Of a stretch of DNA of 14,837 nucleotides, positions 1-7,587 are shown one piece after another. A program made the translations under genes and the position numbers. Each line of letters begins with the position of its first letter. Positions within the stretch are counted from its first letter, which is position 1. The DNA is taken from NCBI GenBank assembly GCA_002453275.1, contig DKGN01000016.1, positions 1 through 14,837 on the forward strand. The letters are read 5' to 3'. Origin of the DNA: Caryophanales bacterium UBA6769 (GTDB taxonomy: Bacteria > Bacillota > Bacilli > Bacillales > UBA6769). The notes below the pieces were generated by a model. It made no database searches. It was not told the origin of the DNA and worked only from the letters and a program-made list of their open reading frames with translations.

Positions 1-1029
1 TTCCGAGATCGGAACACAAACATCAGCTGACATCATTCCTTTCCCTGGATGCTGGGCAATAATAGCGAATGCAACGTGGTGTCGTGCCTCCCAAAGCTTT
101 GCTTTCTTTAGCGAATCGGTCTCGATTTGGAAGGTCAAACATGTATCCCTTTCAAGTAAGCTTCTGGCAATCTCGATTCCTTCGCTCACTGTAGCATGGC
201 TTCCACTACATTCTAGAAATAATGTCGGTGCAACTGGATAATTAGTTTTTTTATATTGATTAATGGCTGAAATGGTCGGTTCATCGACGAGTTCAAGCTT
301 GCCTATTGGGATCCCTGCCTTCAGCAAATCAACAGCTGCTTGACCAGCCTCCTCAATTGAAGTAAATGTTGCTTTTACTGCTATATCAGTTTCGGGGATA
401 CCGACTAATTTAACCGTAATTTCGGTAAACACTCCAAGCGTTCCTTCTGATCCTACGAATAGACCAGTTAATCCATAGCCCGCCGAAGATTTGACTACTT
501 TTCCACCCGTTTTTACCGTTTTACCATTTGCTTGCACGACTTCAAGGCCAAGAACGTAATCCCTCATCACACCGTAGCGAACAGCATTTGTCCCACTTGC
601 ATTAGTTGCCGTCATCCCCCCAATTGTCGCATCAGCTCCTGGGTCAACGGGAAAGATAAGTCCATGTTTTTTCAATTCTTTATTCAATTGTTCTCGAGTA
701 ACACCAGGCTGGACAACAGCTAGAAAGTTTTCAGGTTCAATGGACACAATCCTGTTCATAAGTGTGAAATCTAAGCTTATGCCACCTTGGACAGGAATAA
801 TTTGCCCCTCTAAACTACTACCGACCCCAAAAGGAACGAGGGAAATGCTGTTTTTGTTTGAGTATTGTAAAACTTCACTTACTTCTTTGTTCGTTTTTGG
901 ATAGACGACAACTTCAGGCATAGCTGGTGTGTAATAAGTTAGTCCTTTACTATGCTGCTCGAGGATCGTCTCATTCGCCGTCACTCGCTTGTCGTCTTTT
1001 ATAAGTGCATTTAAATCGTTAACTATCAT
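1..1029 (-). CDS. FAD-linked D-lactate / 2-hydroxyacid dehydrogenase (GlcD/LDHD-like), 3' end outside window
   Basis: The frame is open from an ATG at 1029 down to base 1 (343 codons with no stop), so the C-terminus lies outside the window. An AAGGAG box 7 nt upstream supports the start. Residues 40-200 read as a PCMH-type FAD-binding domain: YPKTNKEV near 43, the FGVGSSLEGQ loop near 67, a PGVTREQL segment, FPVDPGADATIGGM, then ASGTNAVRYG and GSEGTLGVFTE. The distal part has the FAD-oxidase C-terminal signature LWEARHH and DVCVPIS just before the edge. These blocks follow human LDHD and bacterial GlcD closely. Expected chemistry is oxidation of a D-2-hydroxyacid (D-lactate or glycolate) to the 2-oxoacid, with electrons going to the respiratory chain. 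Only 14 nt of non-coding sequence separate it from the E1 beta stop, so it is probably the last visible gene of the E2-E1 operon and may supply that complex with substrate. D-lactate versus glycolate cannot be settled here. Confidence 0.88.
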   Translation of the reverse strand, partial: MIVNDLNALIKDDKRVTANETILEQHSKGLTYYTPAMPEVVVYPKTNKEVSEVLQYSNKNSISLVPFGVGSSLEGQIIPVQGGISLDFTLMNRIVSIEPENFLAVVQPGVTREQLNKELKKHGLIFPVDPGADATIGGMTATNASGTNAVRYGVMRDYVLGLEVVQANGKTVKTGGKVVKSSAGYGLTGLFVGSEGTLGVFTEITVKLVGIPETDIAVKATFTSIEEAGQAAVDLLKAGIPIGKLELVDEPTISAINQYKKTNYPVAPTLFLECSGSHATVSEGIEIARSLLERDTCLTFQIETDSLKKAKLWEARHHVAFAIIAQHPGKGMMSADVCVPISE

Positions 1030-1044
1030 GGAAATACTCCTTTT

Positions 1045-2022
1045 TTAAAATTGCATAACGTGTTCAATTGCTTCGAGGAGTCTTGGAGCTGTCGGTAACC
1101 AATCATCTTCAATTGCTGGAACAGGATATGGTGTGTCATAGCCTGTCACACGTACAATTGGTGCTGCTAATGAAAAAAGAGCGTACTCATTAACGAGAGC
1201 AGAAACTTCCCCACCGACGCCAGCGCTCTTCACTGCTTCATGAACGATGATTAAACGACTTGTTTTTTCAACCGAGGCGACGATCGTATCAATGTCAATT
1301 GGATGAACAGTGCGTAAATCAATCACTTCAATAGAAACCCCTTTTTTCTCCATTTGTTCTGCAACTTGTTGAGCGAGTATAACGGGCGGTCCCCAAGCAA
1401 CAATCGTAACATCTACCCCTTCTTTTATTACATTTGCCTTGCCAATCGGAAGCTCATACGCTTCCTCAGGAACTTCCATTTTAAAAGCCCGATAAAGCTT
1501 CATCGGCTCTAAAAATAGTACAGGGTTTTCATCACGCATCGCCGAAATGAGCAAACCTTTTGCATCATACGGGTTCGATGGCATGACGACTTTTAAGCCT
1601 GGCTGGTGGACGAACAATGCTTCTAAACTATCAGAATGAAGCTCGGGTGTTTTCACACCGCCGCCATATGGACTCCTAATGACGATTGGCGCTGTAAATC
1701 TTCCCGCTGAACGAAATCGGAGTCGAGCTGCTTGCGCTGCAATTTGATCCATCGTTTCATACACAAAGCCAAGAAATTGAATTTCAGCGACAGGACGAAG
1801 ACCATTTACCGCCATCCCAACAGACGTACCAACAATAGCTGATTCGGCAAGCGGGGTGTCCATCACCCGATTTTCTCCAAATTGAGCATGCAAACCATCG
1901 GTCGCTCGAAACACCCCACCATTTTTCCCAACGTCTTCACCTAGAACAATGATGCGCTCATCGTGTTCCATTTCAATCCTCATCGCTTCTGTTATCGCTT
2001 CAACCATCGTCAATTGTGCCAC
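1045..2022 (-). CDS. 2-oxoacid dehydrogenase complex E1 component, beta subunit (PDH-like)
   Basis: This is a 325-residue protein, the usual E1 beta length, starting at GTG 2022. The start lies one base after the E1 alpha TGA and 8 nt after an AAGGGGG box. The frame stays open upstream to 2202, but that extension lies inside E1 alpha and lacks family character. Landmarks are VLGEDVGKNGGVFRAT (about 26-41), DTPLAESAIVG with E60 as the expected thiamine-diphosphate-activating glutamate, EIQFLGFVYE (80-89), and SPYGGGVKTPELHSDS (117-132). The C-terminal transketolase domain has VDLRTVHPID and IVHEAVKSAG. With E1 alpha it forms the ThDP-dependent alpha2beta2 decarboxylase that transfers the acyl group to the E2 lipoyl domain. 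It resembles Geobacillus PdhB along its length, but a second complex for another 2-oxoacid is equally possible. Tight spacing implies translational coupling to E1 alpha. Confidence 0.92.
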   Translation of the reverse strand: MAQLTMVEAITEAMRIEMEHDERIIVLGEDVGKNGGVFRATDGLHAQFGENRVMDTPLAESAIVGTSVGMAVNGLRPVAEIQFLGFVYETMDQIAAQAARLRFRSAGRFTAPIVIRSPYGGGVKTPELHSDSLEALFVHQPGLKVVMPSNPYDAKGLLISAMRDENPVLFLEPMKLYRAFKMEVPEEAYELPIGKANVIKEGVDVTIVAWGPPVILAQQVAEQMEKKGVSIEVIDLRTVHPIDIDTIVASVEKTSRLIIVHEAVKSAGVGGEVSALVNEYALFSLAAPIVRVTGYDTPYPVPAIEDDWLPTAPRLLEAIEHVMQF

Positions 2023-2023
2023 G

Positions 2024-3109
2024 TCAATTTCCCCCTTTTGCAGCCAGCAAACGTTGAACTTCTTGTTTTTGTCTCGCAAGTAATTTGTGTGGTGTATCAT
2101 ATACGTAATCAAATGCTTGATCCGTAGTAGATGGCTCGAATGCCTCTGCATGTGAAACTGCTTCTTCAATTTCGGTATTAAATTGTTCTTTAAGTTCTTC
2201 ATGACGCGCTTCTGTCATGAGTCCTTTTTCTTCTAAATAGACAAAAAAGCGTGAAAGTGGATCATTGTTTTCAATCCAATCCTGAACTTCTTTTTTGTCT
2301 CGATATTTCGTTGGATCGTCTGCCGTCGTATGGGGACCTTGACGGTATGTGACAGCTTCAATTAGTGTCGGTCCTTCCCCATTTCTAGCTCGAACGAGAG
2401 CTTCTTCCATCACTTTGTACACCGCAAGCACATCATTCCCATCGACTTGTACACCTTTCATCCCGTAAGCGACAGCTTTTTGTGCAATTGTTTGGCTTGC
2501 AGTTTGCATATGGAGCGGTACACTAATTGCCCAATGGTTGTTTTGACAAAAGAAAATTGCCGGAGCTTTATTAACCGCTGCAATATTTAAAGCTTCATGA
2601 AAATCTCCTTGCGACGTTGCCCCATCACCAAAATAGGCAACAGATACGTCATCTTCCCCTTTTAATTTTGTTGCCATTGCACAGCCAGCGGCGTGGAGAA
2701 TCTGTGCTGCAATAATGATTTGCACTGGAAAAATATTTAACCCTTCTGGTGTGTGTCCCCCTTGCAAATGACCCTTCATATATAAAATCGCTTGCTCCAT
2801 CGGATACCCATGCACGATGCTAGCTGCCATCTCACGATAGCTTGGGAAAATCCAATCCTTCTCTCTTAACGCATAGGCACTTCCGATTTGGGCTGCTTCT
2901 TGTCCACTAAATGGCGCATACGTGCCAATCCGTCCTTGCCTTTGCATTCGCAACATTTTTTCGTCGAAGAGACGCATTTTAACCATCCATTCATACATAT
3001 CAATAAGCTGATCGTCTGCTAAATTAGGGAGATTAGCCGTTTCTTTTAATTTACCGTTTTCATTTAAAAATTGAACAAATTCATGTCTTAAGTCCATTTC
3101 GTCATACAT
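2024..3109 (-). CDS. 2-oxoacid dehydrogenase complex E1 component, alpha subunit
   Basis: 361 residues, ATG at 3109 with an AAAGGAGG box 9 nt upstream. A second Met at residue 5 is less well placed. The E1 alpha fold is clear: RLFDEKMLRMQRQGRIG (46-62), APFSGQEAAQIGSA (65-78), PSYREM (89-94), and the thiamine-diphosphate motif running from GDG at 161-163 to NN at 190-191. The active-site loop region is YRQGPHTTADDPTKYR, with the expected histidine. It catalyses ThDP-dependent decarboxylation of a 2-oxoacid together with E1 beta. Compared with remembered Geobacillus/B. subtilis PdhA it has a shorter N-terminus, and the loop is one residue shorter (TTADDP rather than TMxGDDP). I therefore think it is a second, non-housekeeping complex; pyruvate, branched-chain oxoacids or acetoin-type substrates are all conceivable. 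It follows E2 by 27 nt and its TGA almost abuts the E1 beta start. Confidence 0.92.
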   Translation of the reverse strand: MYDEMDLRHEFVQFLNENGKLKETANLPNLADDQLIDMYEWMVKMRLFDEKMLRMQRQGRIGTYAPFSGQEAAQIGSAYALREKDWIFPSYREMAASIVHGYPMEQAILYMKGHLQGGHTPEGLNIFPVQIIIAAQILHAAGCAMATKLKGEDDVSVAYFGDGATSQGDFHEALNIAAVNKAPAIFFCQNNHWAISVPLHMQTASQTIAQKAVAYGMKGVQVDGNDVLAVYKVMEEALVRARNGEGPTLIEAVTYRQGPHTTADDPTKYRDKKEVQDWIENNDPLSRFFVYLEEKGLMTEARHEELKEQFNTEIEEAVSHAEAFEPSTTDQAFDYVYDTPHKLLARQKQEVQRLLAAKGGN

Positions 3110-3136
3110 GTTTTGCTACCTCCTTTATTTGTTTTT

Positions 3137-4354
3137 CTATTTCACATCAAGCATGAGTAATTCGGGATTTTCGATTATTCTTGCGACCGCTTGCATAAAT
3201 TGACCTGACGGTTCTCCATCAATGACACGATGATCGAAAGTGATCGAAACACCCACCATGTCACGAATGACAATTTCGTCTTTAACGACGACAGGTCGTT
3301 TTTTAATTGCATGGACGCCGAAAATTGCCACTTCCGGGTAATTAATAATCGGTGTTGCGAACAGACCGCCACCCATTCCTGTGCTCGTAATCGTGAACGT
3401 ACCGTCTTGCATATCAGAGAGTGCAAGCTTCTGTTCATGAGCTTTCTTTGTTAACTCTTCCAATTCTTTCGCAATGTCGATAATCGATTTCTGATCAGCA
3501 TGTTTAATAACGGGGACGACTAGACCGCTTTTTGTCGCTGTTGCTATCCCAATGTTATAACGTTTTTTTAATATAATTTCATTGCTCTCTTCATCAAGTG
3601 ACGCATTGAAGTACGGATGTTCTTGTAAGGCTTTTGTAACCGCTTTAATAAAAAACGGCAAATAAGTAAGCTTCACGCTTGGATCGAGTTGTTCAAGAAG
3701 CTGTTTCCTAAGGACAACGAGCTTTGATACATCAAACTCATCTAACCCTGAAACGTGAGGTGCTGTGAACTTAGCTTGCACCATTTTTTCCGCAATTCGT
3801 TTTCTTAAGCCTTTGACAGGAATTCGCTCATCTTCCCGAGGGGAATACGTCTCGGCTCGCCCTGTCCCTTGTGGAGTAAGCGCTTTCTCTTTTTCGTTAA
3901 CAAATTGCTCGATGTCTTGCATCGTAATTCGTCCGCCTTTTTCCGTGCCAGTCACTTCGGTAATATCAATGCCTAGCTCACGCGCGCGTTTTCGAACGAC
4001 GGGAGCAGCAATGACACGCCTCGGAGGCTGCTTTTTTTGTAACGTGTTTTCTACTTTTCCTTCGCTACTTTCAATTTGTTGTTCGGCAGTTCCACGTGCC
4101 TTGTTTGGAACTTCTCCTTCTGTAGCGACTGTAATTAAAGTTTCTCCAACCGCTACGACATGCCCTTCTTCACCAGCAAGTAATAGGACTTTTCCCGCTA
4201 CTGGTGTTGTCATTTCAACAACTGCTTTATCTGTTTGTATTTCTGCAATTAATTGATCTTCGTCAACGTAATCACCTTCAGCTACAAACCACTTAACGAT
4301 TTCAGCTTCGTGAAGGCCTTCCCCTACGTCCGGTAGCTTAAATTCGTATGACAT
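3137..4354 (-). CDS. 2-oxoacid dehydrogenase complex E2, dihydrolipoamide acyltransferase
   Basis: 405 residues from ATG 4354, preceded by AAAGGAGG at 7 nt. An in-frame upstream codon at 4387 would add 11 residues before the conserved MSYEFKLPDVGEG start and lacks a ribosome site. Domains in order: one lipoyl domain (1-78) with lipoyl-lysine K43 in QTDKAVVE; a charged linker; a peripheral-subunit-binding domain (about 114-151, APVVRKRARELGIDI then GGRITMQDI); a second linker; and the catalytic acyltransferase domain (about 175-405) with DHRVIDG at 374-380 (H375, D379 catalytic). It transfers the acyl group from E1 to CoA and forms the core of the complex. NIGIATATKSGLVVPVIKHAD and INYPEVAIFG resemble pyruvate-type E2. 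The TSTGMGGG stretch differs from the TNIGSAGG I recall in Bacillus PdhC. E2 is first in this operon, whereas the order E1a-E1b-E2-E3 is commoner; no E3 is visible. Confidence 0.93.
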   Translation of the reverse strand: MSYEFKLPDVGEGLHEAEIVKWFVAEGDYVDEDQLIAEIQTDKAVVEMTTPVAGKVLLLAGEEGHVVAVGETLITVATEGEVPNKARGTAEQQIESSEGKVENTLQKKQPPRRVIAAPVVRKRARELGIDITEVTGTEKGGRITMQDIEQFVNEKEKALTPQGTGRAETYSPREDERIPVKGLRKRIAEKMVQAKFTAPHVSGLDEFDVSKLVVLRKQLLEQLDPSVKLTYLPFFIKAVTKALQEHPYFNASLDEESNEIILKKRYNIGIATATKSGLVVPVIKHADQKSIIDIAKELEELTKKAHEQKLALSDMQDGTFTITSTGMGGGLFATPIINYPEVAIFGVHAIKKRPVVVKDEIVIRDMVGVSITFDHRVIDGEPSGQFMQAVARIIENPELLMLDVK

Positions 4355-4455
4355 CGGTGCCCCTCCTTTATCTAAAAACAAAATCATTTTAATATTATCA
4401 TATTTTCAGAATCAATTTCTTCTTTGTCATTTATTTTTAGGTTTGGATTATTGTA

Positions 4456-4468
4456 TACTTTAAAAGTA
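4456..4468. promoter_or_regulatory. 13-bp palindrome in the divergent E2 / membrane-protein intergenic region
   Basis: TACTTT-A-AAAGTA is a perfect inverted repeat lying between two divergent start codons (4354 minus, 4500 plus). It overlaps a TATACT that could be the -10 of the plus-strand gene (4454-4459), although no good -35 is present at 16-18 nt. A regulator site is possible, but AT-rich palindromes of this size also arise by chance. Confidence 0.22.
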
Positions 4469-4499
4469 CTTGGGATCTCAATCTCATAGGAGGGTCTCG

Positions 4500-4994
4500 A
4501 TGGAAATTGCTATTTTATTACTCGTTGCTTTCACGATTTCTTTTTTGTTAATCTTTAAAATGGCTTATAATGATAACAAAACGCAACCCGACAAGAATAA
4601 GTTACATGTTTTTGGCGTGCTATTTGTCGTATTCCTACTTGCATTAATCCCTACTGCTGTGATTGCAGTCTTTATCTTTATTTTGCTCGGGTCTACAAAT
4701 GCTGTCAATCTACTTTTTACTTTAGAAATTAGCGGTAGAAAAATGATTGTATTCGCAATCTCTTTATTCATGTATTACTTTACGATTGACAGTGTGATAG
4801 AAATCATTGTGAAGTATATTGTTGGTAAAAATAATGCCTTTTACTTCGGTATCCTATTGCTTATTAGACTCGGGGCTTTATATATTATTGGGACAATCAT
4901 CGGGTTACCGCAAACAAGCAGTTTCGTCATAGCTACAGGATTAACCGTCATTATTTTAACGATAGAAGTTCTGTATTATTTACACAAAAAGTAA
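4500..4994 (+). CDS. Multi-pass membrane protein of unknown function
   Basis: 164 residues from ATG 4500, preceded by AGGAGG 7 nt upstream. An in-frame TTG at 4470 has no ribosome site and is rejected. About five hydrophobic segments can be seen: 2-19, 37-64, 81-107, 111-135 and 139-161. A short polar loop (NDNKTQPDKNK, about 22-35) follows the first. There is no cleavable signal peptide and no catalytic motif that I recognise. It is transcribed divergently from the 2-oxoacid dehydrogenase operon and followed 56 nt later by a membrane-anchored methyltransferase, with no terminator visible between them, so the two may share a transcript. Function unknown. Confidence 0.75.
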   Translation: MEIAILLLVAFTISFLLIFKMAYNDNKTQPDKNKLHVFGVLFVVFLLALIPTAVIAVFIFILLGSTNAVNLLFTLEISGRKMIVFAISLFMYYFTIDSVIEIIVKYIVGKNNAFYFGILLLIRLGALYIIGTIIGLPQTSSFVIATGLTVIILTIEVLYYLHKK

Positions 4995-5050
4995 GCGAAA
5001 AAGCTCACACGAATAAATAGATAATTGGGTAAATAAGGGGGCAATAAAAT

Positions 5051-5683
5051 ATGCTCATTATAACTATTCTACTGATTGTTGGCGCAATAATTCTAATTAT
5101 TTGGAACTCCCAAACACGAGCAATTCCTTGTCCCTTTTGGCTTCGTTGGCTTGTCGAAATCGAAAATCCGTTTACAAAGAATAACCGTTCTTCAACGATT
5201 GTTCGCCAGCTCGATATCCGTCCTGGGATGAAGGTGATGGATATTGGTTGTGGTCCTGGTAGGGTAACAATCCCTCTATCTGAAGCGGTTGGTAATAACG
5301 GTTTAGTCATTGCTGTTGATATTCAAAAGAAGATGTTGGAACGAGCAAAAAAGAAAGCGATCGCAAAAGACCTCCATAATATTGATTTTATCCAAGCAAG
5401 CATGGGTGAGGGAGAACTTGAACAAACTCAAGTTGAACGTGCTGTTTTAGTCAATGTATTAGGTGAAATTCCGAAGAAAAAAGCAGCCTTGCATGAAGTT
5501 TTTAATAGCTTACAGCCAGGTGGAATCCTCTGTGTAACAGAAGTGATGCTTGACCCCCAATATCAGAAGCGAGAAATGGTCCATGAGCTGGCACATGCGG
5601 TAGGTTTTCGAGAAAAAAACTTTTATGGGAGTAAATTTGCTTATTCGGTATGCTTTCAAAAACCAAGTTCAAAAGAGGGATAA
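5051..5683 (+). CDS. Class I SAM-dependent methyltransferase with N-terminal membrane anchor
   Basis: 210 residues, ATG 5051 with an AAGGGGG box about 8 nt upstream. Residues 1-18 form one hydrophobic helix with no obvious signal-peptidase site, so the enzyme is probably tethered to the inner face of the membrane. A Rossmann methyltransferase domain follows: motif I VMDIGCGPG (62-70), the acidic residue after strand 2 at D90 (VIAVDIQ), then a motif IV-like VLVNVLGEI and LQPGGILCVTE, an arrangement typical of UbiE/COG2226-type enzymes. It binds S-adenosylmethionine; the acceptor cannot be read from the sequence. A membrane location fits a lipid or quinone-like substrate, but that is inference. 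The GNAT acetyltransferase starts 2 nt after the stop, implying co-translation. Confidence 0.85.
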   Translation: MLIITILLIVGAIILIIWNSQTRAIPCPFWLRWLVEIENPFTKNNRSSTIVRQLDIRPGMKVMDIGCGPGRVTIPLSEAVGNNGLVIAVDIQKKMLERAKKKAIAKDLHNIDFIQASMGEGELEQTQVERAVLVNVLGEIPKKKAALHEVFNSLQPGGILCVTEVMLDPQYQKREMVHELAHAVGFREKNFYGSKFAYSVCFQKPSSKEG

Positions 5684-5685
5684 GA

Positions 5686-6180
5686 ATGAAAATGAGCATT
5701 CGCCCCATCGTTCAAGAGGATTTTAGAAACATACAATTACTTGCGAGAAAAAGCTGGCATATGGCGTATAAAGAACTCATTCCTTCGAAAGTACAAATAA
5801 ATTATCTTGAGCGTGCCTATCATCCTAGTATGCTTGAAAAAAGAATGAGGCACTCTTTATTCCTTGTTGCCGTTTATAATGAGAGTATCATAGGATTTAT
5901 TAATTTATCTCACCGACGTGAATGCGGAATAGCTGAGTTATCAGCCATTTATCTTGATCCAGATTATATAGGCAGAAAAATTGGAACAGCGCTTTTAAAT
6001 GAGGCAATTGCATGCGTTGGTCATATAACCAAAATTTATGTCACAGTTGAGAGTGACAATCAAATCGGAAGAAAATTTTACGAAGCAAAAGGGTTTAAAG
6101 TAGTAAAGGAATTCGATGAAGATTTCGATGGCCACCTATTAAAATCTGTGCGAATGGTTTTAAAGCAACCTTGTTTATAA
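5686..6180 (+). CDS. GNAT-family N-acetyltransferase
   Basis: 164 residues. I chose ATG 5686, which is 6 nt after a GAGGG box and 2 nt after the methyltransferase stop; an ATG two codons later and an upstream in-frame start inside the methyltransferase are less likely. The fold reads as GNAT: IRPIVQEDF at the start, a strand VAVYNESIIGFINL (about 61-74), motif A ELSAIYLDPDYIGRKIGTAL (84-103) with the RxxG acetyl-CoA pyrophosphate loop, and the motif B region NQIGRKFYEAKGF (125-137). It transfers acetyl from acetyl-CoA to an amine; the substrate may be a small molecule or a protein N-terminus. Close coupling to the methyltransferase suggests related targets, but nothing in the sequence names them. 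Confidence 0.88.
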   Translation: MKMSIRPIVQEDFRNIQLLARKSWHMAYKELIPSKVQINYLERAYHPSMLEKRMRHSLFLVAVYNESIIGFINLSHRRECGIAELSAIYLDPDYIGRKIGTALLNEAIACVGHITKIYVTVESDNQIGRKFYEAKGFKVVKEFDEDFDGHLLKSVRMVLKQPCL

Positions 6181-6213
6181 GCCAAGGAATTAGAGTAAAG
6201 TGCCACAAACTAT

Positions 6214-6242
6214 TAAAAACAAGCTCGCCAATTGACGAGCTT
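6214..6242 (-). terminator. Rho-independent terminator of the YogA-like gene
   Basis: AAGCTCG (6221-6227) pairs with CGAGCTT (6236-6242) around an 8-nt loop. On the minus strand it is followed by G and five T (6215-6220). The stem overlaps the TAA of the minus-strand gene. It lies between convergent genes and could also weakly stop the plus-strand GNAT transcript. Confidence 0.7.
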
Positions 6243-7233
6243 AATCCATTTTTAAAGCAATTTTACCAAATTGTTCAGCACTATCTAAGTGACGAAGAGC
6301 AGCGAGTGCATCTGTTAATGGAAAGACTTCATCAACAACAGGATGAATTTCATGTTTTTTGATAAAATCTAGCATGTCGTAAAATTCTTCATTGCTTCCC
6401 ATTGTCGAGCCTAAAAAATTATATTGACCATAAAAGAAAGAACGAAGATTAAGTTTAATTTCATCTCCCGCTGATGCTCCGAAGACGACAATAGTGCCGC
6501 CCAGTTTCAATTGTTGAAGCGATTTATCAAATGTCGCTTGACCAACACTATCAATGACAATGTCGACTTTCTCACCATTCATCTGTTCGTTCCAATCTGC
6601 ATTCGAGTCAATTGCAGCATCTGCGCCTAATTTCAGTGCCCGTTCACGCTTATTTGCACTTCGTGATGTGACAGTTACTTTTGCCCCTACTGCCTTCGCC
6701 ATTTGTAAGATGAATGTCGCAACACCACTTCCGATGCCTGGCAATAATAAATGTTGTCCAGCTTGAATGTTTCCTCGTGTAAACAAGGCACGATATCCAG
6801 TTAATGCAGCAAGTGGTAAAACACCTGCTTCCTCCCAGGTTAATGCTCGTGGCTTGCTTACTGCATTAACCGCAGGAATAACGATCGTTTCAGCAAAAGT
6901 TCCATGATAAGGAAACCCAACAATTTCGAAGCCTTTCGGTGGTGCTGGACTGTTCTTCTCCCAACCTAAGCTTGGTATAATGATAACTTCATCACCAACG
7001 CTTACGTTCGTGACTTCTTCACCAATTTGCTCAATAATCCCCGCTCCATCTGAACCAAGAATAACGGCGGGCTCGTCCTCTCCATGACGCAACGGAATAA
7101 ATAAATCCCGATGATTCAACCCTGCTGTTTTGAGACGAACTTTTACTTCGGATGACGATGGTGAAGCCTCCTCAAAGTCAACAACTTGGACACCTTCAAG
7201 TCCTTTTTTCCCCTTATGTATAACAGCTTTCAT
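6241..7233 (-). CDS. Zinc-less medium-chain dehydrogenase / quinone oxidoreductase (YogA-like)
   Basis: 330 residues, ATG 7233 with GGGAGG 8 nt upstream. The GroES-like N-terminal half contains GLNHRDLFIP (39-47) and LGSDGAGIIEQIG (59-71). The Rossmann nucleotide-binding region has LLLPGIGSGVATFILQMAKA (162-181) then VTSRS, matching NAD(P)H-binding medium-chain dehydrogenases. The Cys/His zinc ligands of true alcohol dehydrogenases are missing: Asn40 sits where a catalytic Cys would be expected, and the structural-zinc lobe (about 85-110) has no cysteine. It is therefore best called a quinone reductase or alkenal reductase-type enzyme. Length and the NHRD and SLGWEKN motifs recall B. subtilis YogA, whose substrate is not established as far as I know. 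It is monocistronic, with its own terminator. Confidence 0.88.
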   Translation of the reverse strand: MKAVIHKGKKGLEGVQVVDFEEASPSSSEVKVRLKTAGLNHRDLFIPLRHGEDEPAVILGSDGAGIIEQIGEEVTNVSVGDEVIIIPSLGWEKNSPAPPKGFEIVGFPYHGTFAETIVIPAVNAVSKPRALTWEEAGVLPLAALTGYRALFTRGNIQAGQHLLLPGIGSGVATFILQMAKAVGAKVTVTSRSANKRERALKLGADAAIDSNADWNEQMNGEKVDIVIDSVGQATFDKSLQQLKLGGTIVVFGASAGDEIKLNLRSFFYGQYNFLGSTMGSNEEFYDMLDFIKKHEIHPVVDEVFPLTDALAALRHLDSAEQFGKIALKMD

Positions 7234-7325
7234 TTAGTGATCCTCCCATTTCGATATCATTACTATTATTTAAGCATATTCAGCTCAATAAGAAAAAACT
7301 TATGGATTTCTTATAAAAGCAAATA

Positions 7326-7350
7326 AGAACGTCAGATTTTATGACGTTCT
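7326..7350 (-). terminator. Probable terminator of the DUF1659-DUF2922-YvrJ transcript
   Basis: AGAACGTCA (7326-7334) pairs perfectly with TGACGTTCT (7342-7350) around a 7-nt loop, 36 nt past the YvrJ-like stop. On the minus strand the tail is TATTTGCTTTTAT, T-rich but interrupted, so termination may be incomplete. Confidence 0.55.
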
Positions 7351-7386
7351 CCTCTCATCGACTTACTACGAATTTAAGCTATCTAC

Positions 7387-7551
7387 CTAACTAGACTTTT
7401 TTGAAGAATAGTCAAGCTCCTTCATCTTTTGAGGTAATGACGTTATGCTATTATTGAGTTTTTCTAGCTTCGATTCAATTCGATGAAGTAAATATAACGT
7501 AATAATAGCTGGAAAGCCAACATCACTAATGAGGGATATCCAAGGTTCCAT
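7387..7551 (-). CDS. YvrJ-family small membrane protein
   Basis: 54 residues from ATG 7551, which has AGGGAGG 8 nt upstream. The frame continues 11 codons further upstream, but those codons include the ribosome site. The N-terminal half is one hydrophobic helix (WISLISDVGFPAIITLYLLHRIE), followed by a short amphipathic segment (SKLEKLNNSITSLPQKMKEL). The SDVGFP..TLYLLHRIE core matches the YvrJ family of short Bacillus proteins. It follows DUF1659 and DUF2922 genes, a grouping I recall in many Bacillaceae; its role is not known. A hairpin precedes it, so its expression may be lower than that of the upstream pair. Confidence 0.8.
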   Translation of the reverse strand: MEPWISLISDVGFPAIITLYLLHRIESKLEKLNNSITSLPQKMKELDYSSKKSS

Positions 7552-7587
7552 GTTCAGATCCTCCCTAGCATTTCTATTTAACATCTT

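Noticed and set aside
2023..2202. Longer E1 beta starting at 2202
   Set aside because: The extra 60 codons lie inside the E1 alpha coding sequence, have no family similarity and no ribosome site. GTG 2022 gives the standard 325 residues with a good SD box.
3765..4256. 163-codon open frame on the plus strand
   Set aside because: It is antisense to E2, whose lipoyl and subunit-binding domains are unambiguous. Its Ser/Pro/Thr-rich composition is typical of a shadow frame.
7288..7314. 8-bp inverted repeat ATAAGAAA / TTTCTTAT upstream of the YogA-like gene
   Set aside because: Entirely A/T-rich apart from one G-C pair, with an 11-nt loop and no promoter of clear spacing. Too likely to occur by chance.
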